From Agarivorans sp. TSD2052 (lineage in GTDB: Bacteria; Pseudomonadota; Gammaproteobacteria; Enterobacterales; Celerinatantimonadaceae), in the NCBI RefSeq assembly GCF_023238625.1, contig NZ_CP096670.1, positions 218,501 to 282,500 on the forward strand: 64,000 bases of DNA, written 5' to 3'. The notes beneath the pieces were generated by a model that was given only the letters and a program-made list of their open reading frames with translations, did not search any database and was not told the DNA's origin. The first letter of the stretch is position 1, and each line of letters starts with the position of its first letter. Shown here piece by piece: positions 54,875 through 64,000 of the stretch. The position numbers and the translations under genes are program-made.

Positions 54875-56419
54875 CTAGCTAGCCTGAGCCCTGTTAGCAC
54901 GGGTATTCTCTACCAGCGCTAAGGGGGGCTTTTGCTGCACATAATTAGACAATGCTTGTTGTTGCTCAGCGTTAAAGTGCAAACCCTGTTTTGTACGTCG
55001 CCATAGAATATCTTCAGCTTGATAAGCCCATTCTTTATCATACAAGTAATCCACTTCTACTTGGTACAGTGTACCGGCAAATAGCTTACCTAAGCCCTGT
55101 TGTTCAGCAGTATGCAATAGCTGACCAGCATTGCTGCCAAATTGCATACACCAGCGCTCGACCAATTTCGTATCAAGATTCGGGTATTTGTTTTGCTGCT
55201 GCTTAATAAAGGTGTCTCTTGAACACTGTAGTGAGCCGCCGGGTAAGCAAGTGGCTTTTGTCCAGGCTGGGCCAAGATTATTGATTCGAGGTTCTAGCAT
55301 TAACAAGGCCGCTTCTGCGAGTTTTCGATAGGTGGTCAGTTTGCCACCAAATACCGATAATAGTGGCGCACCTTCGCTTTCTTCGCTGAGCTCTAAGGTG
55401 TAATCGCGAGTCACCGCTGAGGGATCGTCTGATTCATCTTGGCACAGTGGTCTAACGCCAGAGAACGAGTGAATAACGTCACTAGGTGAAATTTGGTGTT
55501 TAAAGTGCTGATTCACCACATCGCAAAGATAACTAATTTCTTGTTCGGAGATCGCTACTTTTGCTGGGTTACCTTGGTACTCGACATCGGTTGTGCCGAC
55601 TAAGGAGTAGTCTTGTTGATAGGGGATGACAAATACGATGCGTTTGTCGGTATTTTGCAGGATATAAGCTTGTTCCTCTTGGTGTAGCCTTGGTACAACG
55701 ATGTGACTGCCTTTGACTAAACGAATAGTGCGAGGTGGTGTTTGGTGCATGTGTTGTTCGATAAATTGCTGTACCCACGGCCCAGCAGCATTTACCAAAG
55801 TATTACAACGGTATTGTTGCTGTATTCCGGTATGCGTATCGCGCACCTCTACTAACCAATGCTGGGCTTGGCGTTTTGCCGCCACCACTTGCTGTCGCGG
55901 TGCAATGTAGGCGCCGTGTTTTTCCGCCAATAGGGCATTGCTAATTACTAAGCGGGCGTCATCGACCCAGCAATCAGAGTATTCAAAGCCTTTGGTAATG
56001 TCGGCTTTTAGTACGCTATCGTTACCAAAATGTAACCCCGTGCAGCCGGGTAACGTACCGCGCTGAGCCAGGTTATCGTAGAGGAATAAACCCATGCGGA
56101 TCAGTAACCATGGCCGAAGGTGTGGGCGGTGTGGCAAACGAAAGCGCATTGGCTCTACGATGTGAGGAGCCATTTTTAATAACACTTCTCGCTCTTTAAG
56201 GGCTTCACTGACTAAACGAAACTCATAGTGCTCCAAATATCGCAAACCACCATGAATTAACTTAGAGCTGGCAGAGGAGGTGGCGCTAGCCAGATCATTT
56301 TGTTCAAACAAGGCGACACGTTGACCACGGCCTGCGGCATCAGCTGCGATACCTGCACCGTTGATGCCACCGCCTATTACAATCAAGTCATAGTTATATT
56401 GGTCGTTTGCTTGTTCCAT
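54875..56419 (-). CDS. glpD: Aerobic glycerol-3-phosphate dehydrogenase
   Basis: 514 residues (E. coli 501) from ATG 56419, with AAGGATC upstream. N-terminal FAD-binding motif IVIGGGINGAGIA, then TSSASSKLIHGGLRYLEHYE, GTTDVEY, and the C-terminal DAO_C domain (WCMQFGSNAGQLL). It oxidises glycerol-3-phosphate to DHAP at the inner membrane, passing electrons to quinone. A GlpR operator lies 30 bases before the start. Divergent from the MBL-fold gene. Confidence 0.95.
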   Translation of the reverse strand: MEQANDQYNYDLIVIGGGINGAGIAADAAGRGQRVALFEQNDLASATSSASSKLIHGGLRYLEHYEFRLVSEALKEREVLLKMAPHIVEPMRFRLPHRPHLRPWLLIRMGLFLYDNLAQRGTLPGCTGLHFGNDSVLKADITKGFEYSDCWVDDARLVISNALLAEKHGAYIAPRQQVVAAKRQAQHWLVEVRDTHTGIQQQYRCNTLVNAAGPWVQQFIEQHMHQTPPRTIRLVKGSHIVVPRLHQEEQAYILQNTDKRIVFVIPYQQDYSLVGTTDVEYQGNPAKVAISEQEISYLCDVVNQHFKHQISPSDVIHSFSGVRPLCQDESDDPSAVTRDYTLELSEESEGAPLLSVFGGKLTTYRKLAEAALLMLEPRINNLGPAWTKATCLPGGSLQCSRDTFIKQQQNKYPNLDTKLVERWCMQFGSNAGQLLHTAEQQGLGKLFAGTLYQVEVDYLYDKEWAYQAEDILWRRTKQGLHFNAEQQQALSNYVQQKPPLALVENTRANRAQAS

Positions 56420-56449
56420 TGCTTGCGATCCTTTATGTAAAGTTCGTTT

Positions 56450-56467
56450 ACTTTCGTTATCGAGCAT
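56450..56467 (-). promoter_or_regulatory. GlpR operator upstream of glpD
   Basis: On the minus strand ATGCTCGATAACGAAAGT matches the GlpR consensus ATGTTCGWTAWCGAACAT at 15 of 18 positions. It lies between glpD and the divergent MBL-fold gene and could control both. Confidence 0.7.
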
Positions 56468-56608
56468 AATAGAGCATTATGAGATTAAAAAACAACCGCC
56501 AATGTAAAAAATCTTGTGTTAAAGGGGGAAACTACTTTAACCCAAGATTGTCAGTGTGGAGTAATTGCTCTAGAGTGTTACATTCTATTAACAATTGATC
56601 GGTGTTTA

Positions 56609-57352
56609 ATGAAGATTCACCAGCTTGAAGGCTTTATTCAAAATATTTTTTTAGTGGAGTACCCCGATAAGTTACTGCTGCTCGATGGCTGTTGTCGTGC
56701 AGATGTACCGTTAGTAAAAAGCTTTATCACCCAAGACCTAGGTAGACCATTTGAGCAGCTTAAGTTGATTATGGTTACCCATATGCACCCCGACCACGCC
56801 GGTGGTGCTAGCTATTTACAGCGTCACTACGCTATCGATGTGGCTGCTGCAAATTGTCCTGGAGAGTGGTATCAAGGTGTTGCTGGGCGCTGTCAGCATC
56901 TCGTTGATTTAGGCTTGGCCTATTACGTAGGGCGACGCCATCAACGTCGCCGTGCTAATTTGTGGTATCCGCCGGTCATCAAAGCCGATCACCGCTTGCA
57001 TGATTGTCAGCTAATACCGGGATTTAATGATTGGCAAGTCCTGTTTACCCCAGGTCACACCGACCGCGATCTATCCTTGTATCACCCTACCAGCCAAACC
57101 TTGTACGTGGCAGATACTATTTTACGGGTAAAAGGAAAGTTGATATGTCCTTTTCCAATAAGCCAACCGGCCGCCTATCGGGCATCTTTAGAGCGATATC
57201 GTCCGCTGGAGGTTAGCCAGTACTTACTGGCACATGGCCAAGGGGGAGTGATTAGTAGTGAAGAACTGAGCGCCTTACAACAACTTTGCCCAAACTCTCC
57301 AAGCACTTATAAAGGTTTTTTAGGTAGCTTAATACGTAAGCGCTTCGCTTGA
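56609..57352 (+). CDS. Metallo-beta-lactamase-fold hydrolase in the glp cluster
   Basis: 247 residues from ATG 56609 (MKIHQLEGFIQNIFLVEYPD); an upstream frame to 56516 adds 31 residues across the GlpR region and is rejected. Metal ligands: THMHPDHAGG (HxHxDH), PGHTDRDLSLYH and VADTIL (Asp bridging), and a final His in LLAHGQGG. This is the glyoxalase-II/MBL superfamily of broad hydrolases. The substrate is unknown; place between glpD and glpR suggests a link to glycerol phosphate or DHAP/methylglyoxal metabolism (inference). Its 3' end overlaps that of the convergent glpR by 24 bases. Confidence 0.8.
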   Translation: MKIHQLEGFIQNIFLVEYPDKLLLLDGCCRADVPLVKSFITQDLGRPFEQLKLIMVTHMHPDHAGGASYLQRHYAIDVAAANCPGEWYQGVAGRCQHLVDLGLAYYVGRRHQRRRANLWYPPVIKADHRLHDCQLIPGFNDWQVLFTPGHTDRDLSLYHPTSQTLYVADTILRVKGKLICPFPISQPAAYRASLERYRPLEVSQYLLAHGQGGVISSEELSALQQLCPNSPSTYKGFLGSLIRKRFA

Positions 57353-58132
57353 TTGACCGTTTAGTGCTGGCGGACATAAACGTAATTGAACTTCTTCACG
57401 CTTTAAAATATCGGCAATATCTTGGGGGACTGACTTATCGGTATAAAGCTGATCAACCTGCGCTATGTTGCCAATGTTGATCATTGCATTACGGCCAAAT
57501 TTACTGTGGTCTGCGGCTAAAATAACATTGCGAGAACAAGCAATAATCGCTTGAGTTACCCGTACTTCATGGTAGTCGAAGTCGAGTAACGAGCCTTCCA
57601 AATCAATGCCGCTGACGGTAATCACGCCATAATCTAAGCGAAACTGCTTAATAAAGTCGATGGTGGCCTCGCCCACTATGCCGCCATCTTTATTTCGCAA
57701 GGCCCCTCCCGCCATAATGACGTTGAAATCATCTTTCACCATGAGCAACGCTGCAACATGAATATTGTTGGTGATAATGCGTAGGTCTCGATGATTAAGT
57801 AGGGCGCGAGCAATAGTTTCTGCAGTGGTCCCGATATCTAAAAACAACGAAGCACCATTGGGGATCTGTTCCGCAATTTTTAAGGCGATGCTCTCTTTTT
57901 CTAAGTGTTGTTTAATTTTACGGTTGGAATATGAATCATTTACTACACTGCTAGCTAGCAGCGATGCCCCGCCATGGTGGCGGTGAATGAGTTTTTGCTC
58001 GGCCAATACATTTAAGTCTCGGCGAATGGTTTGCGGGCTTACATTTAGCGTTTCAACGAGTTCTTCTGTCGCGACAAAACCTTGGGTTTTAATCACTTGC
58101 AGTATTTGCTGGTGGCGTTGGGTCTGCTTCAC
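57329..58132 (-). CDS. glpR: Glycerol-3-phosphate regulon repressor, DeoR family
   Basis: 267 residues (E. coli 252). DeoR-type winged helix (RHQQILQVIKTQGFVATEELVETLNVSPQTIRRDLN) and sensor domain with LFLDIGTTAETIARAL, NNIHVAALL and GGALRNKDGGIVG, DYGVITVSGID. GlpR represses glp genes and is relieved by glycerol-3-phosphate. Divergent from glpK; its targets here are inferred from operators before glpD and glpK. It lacks an evident operator of its own besides the shared region. Confidence 0.92.
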   Translation of the reverse strand: MKQTQRHQQILQVIKTQGFVATEELVETLNVSPQTIRRDLNVLAEQKLIHRHHGGASLLASSVVNDSYSNRKIKQHLEKESIALKIAEQIPNGASLFLDIGTTAETIARALLNHRDLRIITNNIHVAALLMVKDDFNVIMAGGALRNKDGGIVGEATIDFIKQFRLDYGVITVSGIDLEGSLLDFDYHEVRVTQAIIACSRNVILAADHSKFGRNAMINIGNIAQVDQLYTDKSVPQDIADILKREEVQLRLCPPALNGQSSEALTY

Positions 58133-58304
58133 AACTGGGTTCCGTTATTGCTATGGAGTGTGGCACTGGCTTAAGTCTACTTAAAAACTCGTTTTTGTCA
58201 CGGTTAACAAAGTGATACAGGCTAGGTTAAAGCAACTTAGTGAGAAGTAATCGCAGCGATAAAATTAAGTTTATGTCACGTAACGGTTAAAAAAATGTTC
58301 TAAA

Positions 58305-58322
58305 ATGTTCGTTTTCGAGCAT
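58305..58322 (+). promoter_or_regulatory. GlpR operator upstream of glpK
   Basis: ATGTTCGTTTTCGAGCAT matches the GlpR consensus ATGTTCGWTAWCGAACAT with two mismatches. It lies 36 bases before the glpK start; an AAATGTTC half-site just upstream may add to it. Confidence 0.8.
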
Positions 58323-58340
58323 AATAACTGGAAATGATAA

Positions 58341-59873
<1,533 letters not shown>

Positions 59874-59891
59874 GCCTCTGCGCATATAATC

Positions 59892-59923
59892 AACCGCTAA
59901 GTGGTGTTCTTAGCGGTTTTTTT
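59892..59923 (+). terminator. glpK terminator
   Basis: A 10-bp perfect stem (AACCGCTAAG / CTTAGCGGTT) with a 7-nt loop and a seven-T run, 19 bases past the glpK stop. Confidence 0.92.
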
Positions 59924-60085
59924 GTATCTGTACCGGCTTATGTTAACTTGCTCATTAAACGCCTATTGTCTTTGAATTATGATGAGCTTAGCGGTATTCA
60001 CTGCTACTGTTATACCAATTCTATTGATCATCTAATCGACTTAATGTCTTGCGATTAAAGTAGCGTAAAGCAGAGAGAGGACCCA

Positions 60086-61027
60086 ATGACTAGCAGTTCA
60101 TTTGCAACGCTCGATCTAAATCTACTTAAAGTATTTGTGGTATTGGCCCAAGAGCTAAATACTCGGCGCACCGCAGAACGAATGAGTGTCAGCCAGCCAG
60201 CGATAAGCCGCTCATTACAAAAACTGCGTGAGCATTTTGGTGATGAACTGTTTGTGCGCGCCCAACACGGTTTAATTGCCACCCCAAAGGCAGAGCAACT
60301 ATCGCTGAGTGTACCGAGCATTTTGTCTGAACTCGCAAATGTTGTTGATCATCATAATGATTTTAATCCAGCTGACTTAGAAGGCCTATTAAAAGTGGCA
60401 ATGCACCCGATGTTGCTAGCCTCTGTGGCTAAGCGTTTGTTTGTGGTGTTGCAGCAATACGCGCCCGACTTGCGCTTACAAGTGACCACTTGGGGCTCAG
60501 ATACCTGCGAATTGATCCAACGAGGGCAAATCGACTTTGGCCTGTGTTTACTGCCTGTAGAGGGCTCTAAAGAGTTAGTACAGCGGCGGGTGTGGCGTCA
60601 ACCGGTTTACATATATGCTAGAGAGGGTCACCCGATTGGTAATCATCCGGTATCCCCTCAAGATTTTGCCACTTACCCTACGGCATTAATCCACGTACCG
60701 GGTTGGAGCGCTGCGCGTAGTGAGGCTGAAAAGTTCTTGGCAAGTCATCATGTAGATATCAGCGTGGGTTTTCGCTCGGAATTACCGGGTTCTATTTTAG
60801 ATGTTCTTCGCGTTAGTGACCTTATTTATCCCTGCGTTACTTTTTACCCTGCGGAGGATATTCCCGGTATTAGGCGTTTAGCATTAAGTGATGACTTTGT
60901 CGACTTGGCGCTTAAGTATGATGCTGGTTATGTATTTCATTATCGAAATAGACAAAACCCCTTGTATATGTGGCTACAAACAATTTTGCTTGAGCACTGC
61001 CGCGATGAAAGCTGCAGCCTTGCTTAG
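60086..61027 (+). CDS. LysR family transcriptional regulator
   Basis: 313 residues: helix-turn-helix LDLNLLKVFVVLAQELNTRRTAERMSVSQPAISRSLQKLRE and a substrate-binding domain (LLKVAMHPMLLASVAKRLFVVLQ; IDFGLCLLPVEG). AGAGGAC precedes the ATG. The divergence of its DNA-binding part from the LysR at 43 kb marks it as a separate subgroup (NodD/LeuO-like layout, with RTAERMSVSQPAISRSL). Its target is not apparent; it lies alone between glpK and the convergent recG. Confidence 0.9.
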   Translation: MTSSSFATLDLNLLKVFVVLAQELNTRRTAERMSVSQPAISRSLQKLREHFGDELFVRAQHGLIATPKAEQLSLSVPSILSELANVVDHHNDFNPADLEGLLKVAMHPMLLASVAKRLFVVLQQYAPDLRLQVTTWGSDTCELIQRGQIDFGLCLLPVEGSKELVQRRVWRQPVYIYAREGHPIGNHPVSPQDFATYPTALIHVPGWSAARSEAEKFLASHHVDISVGFRSELPGSILDVLRVSDLIYPCVTFYPAEDIPGIRRLALSDDFVDLALKYDAGYVFHYRNRQNPLYMWLQTILLEHCRDESCSLA

Positions 61028-61033
61028 GCGTTT

Positions 61034-63115
61034 TTAAGCCTGTGCAAATTGCTCTCGACCAGCAAGCCAACGTTCAATTAGGGGCGCTACGCTGGCAGGT
61101 GTTTGCTGTAACAATTGTTTAGCCAGCGCTTGCGCTTCTCCAATCAATACTTGGTCTCGCACTAGGTCGGCAATCTTAAATTCGGCTAAACCGGTTTGCT
61201 TAGTGCCTAATAATTCTCCGGGGCCACGAATTTCCATATCGCGTTGAGCAATCACAAAACCATCGGTACTGTCGCGTAATACGCTTAAGCGCGAACTCGC
61301 CGTTTTTGATAAAGGGCTGTGATACATCAATACACAGTGGCTTTCTACTTGGCCGCGGCCCACCCGGCCACGCAGCTGGTGTAATTGAGCTAAACCTAAG
61401 CGCTCAGGGTTTTCGATAATCATCAGGCTGGAATTGGGTACATCTACGCCGACTTCAATCACGGTAGTGGCCACCAGTAAATCCAATTGATGAGTCTTAA
61501 ACTGCTCCATGACCCACTGTTTTTCTTGGGGCTTCATTCGCCCATGCACTAAACCAATACGTAAATCGGGCAGCTGCTTTTGCAGAGTATCAGCGGTATC
61601 TTCGGCGGCTTGGCACTGCAATACTTCCGATTCTTCAATTAGGGTGCATACCCAATAGGCTTGGCGGCCGTCGTTATGGCACGCTTGGTAGACCCGTTCA
61701 ATGACTTGCTCGCGACGGGTATCAGGCAGGGCTACCGTTTTAATCGGTGTTCGCCCAGGTGGCAGCTCATCAATAATCGACAGCTCTAAGTCGGCATAAG
61801 CGGTCATGGCTAAGGTTCGTGGAATAGGGGTGGCCGTCATTATCAACTGGTGTGGCAGCGTATTGCTGCCATCTATTGCTGCGCCTTTTTCACGCAAAGC
61901 CATACGTTGGTGCACCCCAAAACGGTGCTGTTCGTCAATGATGACCAAAGCCAGCTTGGCAAACTGTACTTGTTCTTGAAAGATGGCATGAGTGCCTAGG
62001 ATCATTTGTGCTTCACCGCTGGCAATTCTGGCCATGGCTTCACTACGGGCTTTGCCTTTTTGTTTGCCAGCAAGCCAGTCTACTTTAATGCCTAAAGGCT
62101 CGAACCAACCGGCGAAGGTTAGCGCATGCTGCTCGGCTAATATTTCGGTGGGTGCCATCAAAGCAACTTGATAACCATTGGCTAAAGCTTGCACTGCGGC
62201 CATGGCGGCAACCAAGGTTTTACCACTGCCCACATCACCCTGAACCAAACGCATCATTGCATGAGGTTGCTGAGTGTCGGTTTTAATCTCTGCGATTACT
62301 CGCTGCTGTGCATTAGTGGGTTTAAAGGGTAACAGTGCTAAAAACTGACGTTCTAGTTCACTGGCCAAAGGTAAGGCTATAGCTGCTTGGCGTTGCTGCT
62401 CTTGACGAAGTTTTAACATGCTTAGTTGATGGGCGGCTAATTCTTCAATGACTAAGCGTTGTTGAGCAGGGTGTTTACCTTCTTCTAGTAAACTTAACTC
62501 GGTATCAGGTTCGGGGCGGTGCAGTTGCATCAAGGCTTGATTAAGGTTTAAGCCATGGGGGCGCAGCGCTGGCGGTAGCCAATCGATAAGCGGATATTGC
62601 TCTAATAGCTTAAAAGCTTGCTCGCTTAACTTACGTAAGTTGAGTTGCTTTAAGCCTTCGGTAGTAGGGTACACCGGCGTTAGCTTTTCATCCATCAGCG
62701 GCGCGCCCGCATCACTCACAATGCTGTATTCTGGGTGGATCATTTCCCAGCCGTGCTTGCCTCGTTTTGCCTCGCCAAAACAGCGCATCCATAAGCCTTG
62801 TTGCATGGCGGCTTTTTGGCCGTTGTTAAAGTTGAAAAAACGCAGAGTAATACTGCCGCTACCATCGTTAATGCGGCAAGTAAGCATGCGCCTGCGAGCA
62901 TGAATGAGTTCAACTTTGCTGATTTCGCCATGCACTGAAACATGGGCACCATGTAGCAAGTCGTTGATGGGCCAAATGCGGGTGCGGTCTTCATAGCGAA
63001 GCGGCAAGTGCAGCAGTAAATCGCCTACAGTAAAAATCTGTAAACGATGGAGCTTTTCGGCAAGTTTGTCACCAACACCTTTTAGTGCGGTGATCGCTAA
63101 GCTGCTTAATTCCAC
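61034..63115 (-). CDS. recG: ATP-dependent DNA helicase RecG
   Basis: 693 residues, exactly the E. coli length. N-terminal wedge/OB domain (VHGEISKVELIHARRRMLTCRINDGSG), helicase core with Walker A GDVGSGKT, DEQH box (IIDEQHRFG), TATPIPRTLAM and the C-terminal LRGRVGRG and TRG motif region (GPGELLGTKQTGLAEFKIAD). RecG remodels stalled forks and Holliday junctions. It stands alone, convergent with the LysR gene and divergent from the proline-rich protein. Confidence 0.97.
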   Translation of the reverse strand: MELSSLAITALKGVGDKLAEKLHRLQIFTVGDLLLHLPLRYEDRTRIWPINDLLHGAHVSVHGEISKVELIHARRRMLTCRINDGSGSITLRFFNFNNGQKAAMQQGLWMRCFGEAKRGKHGWEMIHPEYSIVSDAGAPLMDEKLTPVYPTTEGLKQLNLRKLSEQAFKLLEQYPLIDWLPPALRPHGLNLNQALMQLHRPEPDTELSLLEEGKHPAQQRLVIEELAAHQLSMLKLRQEQQRQAAIALPLASELERQFLALLPFKPTNAQQRVIAEIKTDTQQPHAMMRLVQGDVGSGKTLVAAMAAVQALANGYQVALMAPTEILAEQHALTFAGWFEPLGIKVDWLAGKQKGKARSEAMARIASGEAQMILGTHAIFQEQVQFAKLALVIIDEQHRFGVHQRMALREKGAAIDGSNTLPHQLIMTATPIPRTLAMTAYADLELSIIDELPPGRTPIKTVALPDTRREQVIERVYQACHNDGRQAYWVCTLIEESEVLQCQAAEDTADTLQKQLPDLRIGLVHGRMKPQEKQWVMEQFKTHQLDLLVATTVIEVGVDVPNSSLMIIENPERLGLAQLHQLRGRVGRGQVESHCVLMYHSPLSKTASSRLSVLRDSTDGFVIAQRDMEIRGPGELLGTKQTGLAEFKIADLVRDQVLIGEAQALAKQLLQQTPASVAPLIERWLAGREQFAQA

Positions 63116-63211
63116 TTAAACTACTGTAAGTATGATCATGTACTAGCAGTATATATGAATTTTTCGGCTATTATTAGTCATCAAGGGTTTAAGCTATTCT
63201 AGGACGAAGAC

Positions 63212-63739
63212 ATGCGGAGATTTTGGGGTCAGGTTGCTCTAGCCATACAGTTAGTGATTAGTTTGGTTGGCGTGAGTATGGCAGAGCAAACTGCCCAGCC
63301 GGCAATTATCCACAGACCTGAGCAACCAATAGAGCGACCCATTCCAAGTCACCCTATTGAGCGCCCTGTGAGACCTATCTTACCGATTCGACCTCCAGCG
63401 CAATTGCCTCACCGTTGGCAAGGTGCCAGAACTTACTACTGGGTTGCCCCCAGCGAGCAATGGCAGCCTCAAAGCTTACGGCCAGACCAAGTGATTGAAG
63501 TAGAAATTGAAGCTAACGACCGAGCCGAATTACTACTGATTGATGGCCGTGATAAAGTGGTATTTGATGGCTGGCTAGGCATGGGCGATTTACGTACTTG
63601 GCAAGTGGTGCACCCCGCATCGTTATACTTTTCAGAAGTTCACGGCTTTAGTTTGAAGCTAAATGGCAGCGATATTGACTTATCGACTTACCCCCAGGAT
63701 CAGGCTGTGTCTCTTACTTTGGCTCCAGAAGCAGAATAA
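63212..63739 (+). CDS. Proline-rich secreted protein, unknown
   Basis: 175 residues with a signal peptide (QLVISLVGVSMA), then a proline-rich repeat-like linker (about 30-65: RPEQPIERPIPSHPIERPVRPI) and a C-terminal beta-rich domain (VIEVEIEANDRAELLLIDGRD ... LYFSEVHGFSLKL). The linker suggests a wall- or envelope-spanning spacer. No family recognised. Good ATG but weak ribosome site (AGGACGAAGAC). Confidence 0.55.
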   Translation: MRRFWGQVALAIQLVISLVGVSMAEQTAQPAIIHRPEQPIERPIPSHPIERPVRPILPIRPPAQLPHRWQGARTYYWVAPSEQWQPQSLRPDQVIEVEIEANDRAELLLIDGRDKVVFDGWLGMGDLRTWQVVHPASLYFSEVHGFSLKLNGSDIDLSTYPQDQAVSLTLAPEAE

Positions 63740-63860
63740 GGGCCAGTGGTGGTGCTAACGGTTCAAATTTTGCGTTGCTTGGCGTATCATCTACGCCACT
63801 AGCAGATACGCTAAACGATTCTTTACTACTCACTAATAGATTGAAAGGTGTGCATTTCCC

Positions 63861-64000
63861 ATGGCCAAGTTATCCCTGCAAGAGCAGATGCTTAAAGCTG
63901 GTTTAGTTGATAAGAAAAAAGCGAAAAAAGTCGGCAAAACTAACAAAAAATCACGAACTTTAGCCAAAGAAGTGAAAGCCGCCGCTGAGCAAGCTCGCAC
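63861..64000 (+). CDS. yaiL: DUF2058 (YaiL-like) protein, N-terminal part
   Basis: The frame opens at ATG 63861 (MAKLSLQEQMLKAGLVDKKKAKKVGK) and runs off the window after 46 residues. The start and the lysine-rich helix are characteristic of YaiL/DUF2058, a small nucleic-acid-associated protein. AAAGG lies 12 bases upstream. Role not established. Confidence 0.85.
   Translation, partial: MAKLSLQEQMLKAGLVDKKKAKKVGKTNKKSRTLAKEVKAAAEQAR

Noticed and set aside
57335-57349. GTAAGCGCTTCGC as a further LacI-type operator
   Set aside because: It lies in the overlapping coding ends of the MBL gene and glpR, far from the sugar locus, and matches only the core.

Overview
This window looks like the chromosome of a marine gammaproteobacterium of the Alteromonadales/Vibrionales type; Agarivorans-like is my best guess from gene order and protein style, without a database check. 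Moderate G+C, dense coding on both strands and E. coli-like synteny blocks (def-fmt-rsmB-trkA, dprA-smg-yrdD, glnA-glnL-glnG, yihY-dtd, glpD/glpR/glpK, arnBCADTEF) support this. I see no rRNA, tRNA, CRISPR array, prophage or insertion sequence. Both ends are cut inside genes: a patatin-like yjjU at the left and a yaiL/DUF2058 gene at the right.

Left part (1-27.5 kb), mostly housekeeping: the ydbH-ynbE-ydbL outer-membrane lipid-homeostasis operon; a minus-strand group of very small genes (a degenerate Hpt-like protein and a 47-residue protein with its own ribosome site and terminator); a SirB2 membrane protein; a K+ uptake and translation operon (def-fmt-rsmB-trkA-trkH) whose last gene runs into a tandem array of damaged copies of its own 3' end; the divergent LysM-dprA-smg-yrdD operon; the nitrogen regulon (glnA with a sigma-54 promoter and NtrC sites, then ntrB and ntrC); typA; an exosortase-associated acyltransferase-like gene; cardiolipin synthase; a SulP transporter; and yihY-dtd.

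Middle part (27.5-40.2 kb), a beta-glucoside/beta-glucan oligosaccharide locus: a LacI regulator, a GH1 beta-glucosidase and an ABC ATPase on the plus strand; a GH94 phosphorylase and a GH116-like glucosidase on the minus strand; and a LamB-type porin with a MalM-like lipoprotein. Six 14-bp LacI-type operator matches tie the regulator, the GH116 gene and the porin together; one lies inside the first codons of the porin. The ATPase has no permease or binding protein beside it.

Right part (40-64 kb): envelope genes (DUF945 protein, AsmA-family protein, a two-domain GNAT/hotdog protein, a YeiE-type LysR regulator), a complete arnBCADTEF operon for aminoarabinose modification of lipid A, a glycerol-3-phosphate cluster (glpD, a metallo-beta-lactamase-fold gene, glpR, glpK) with GlpR operator matches before glpD and glpK, a second LysR regulator, recG and a proline-rich secreted protein.

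The best leads for something new are the trkH 3' tandem array, the LacI operon network with an intragenic operator, the MBL-fold gene embedded in the glp regulon, the tiny genes at 3.7-4.1 kb, and a possible structured RNA in the 860-bp gap before the porin. I did not find an obvious new defence or mobile system.
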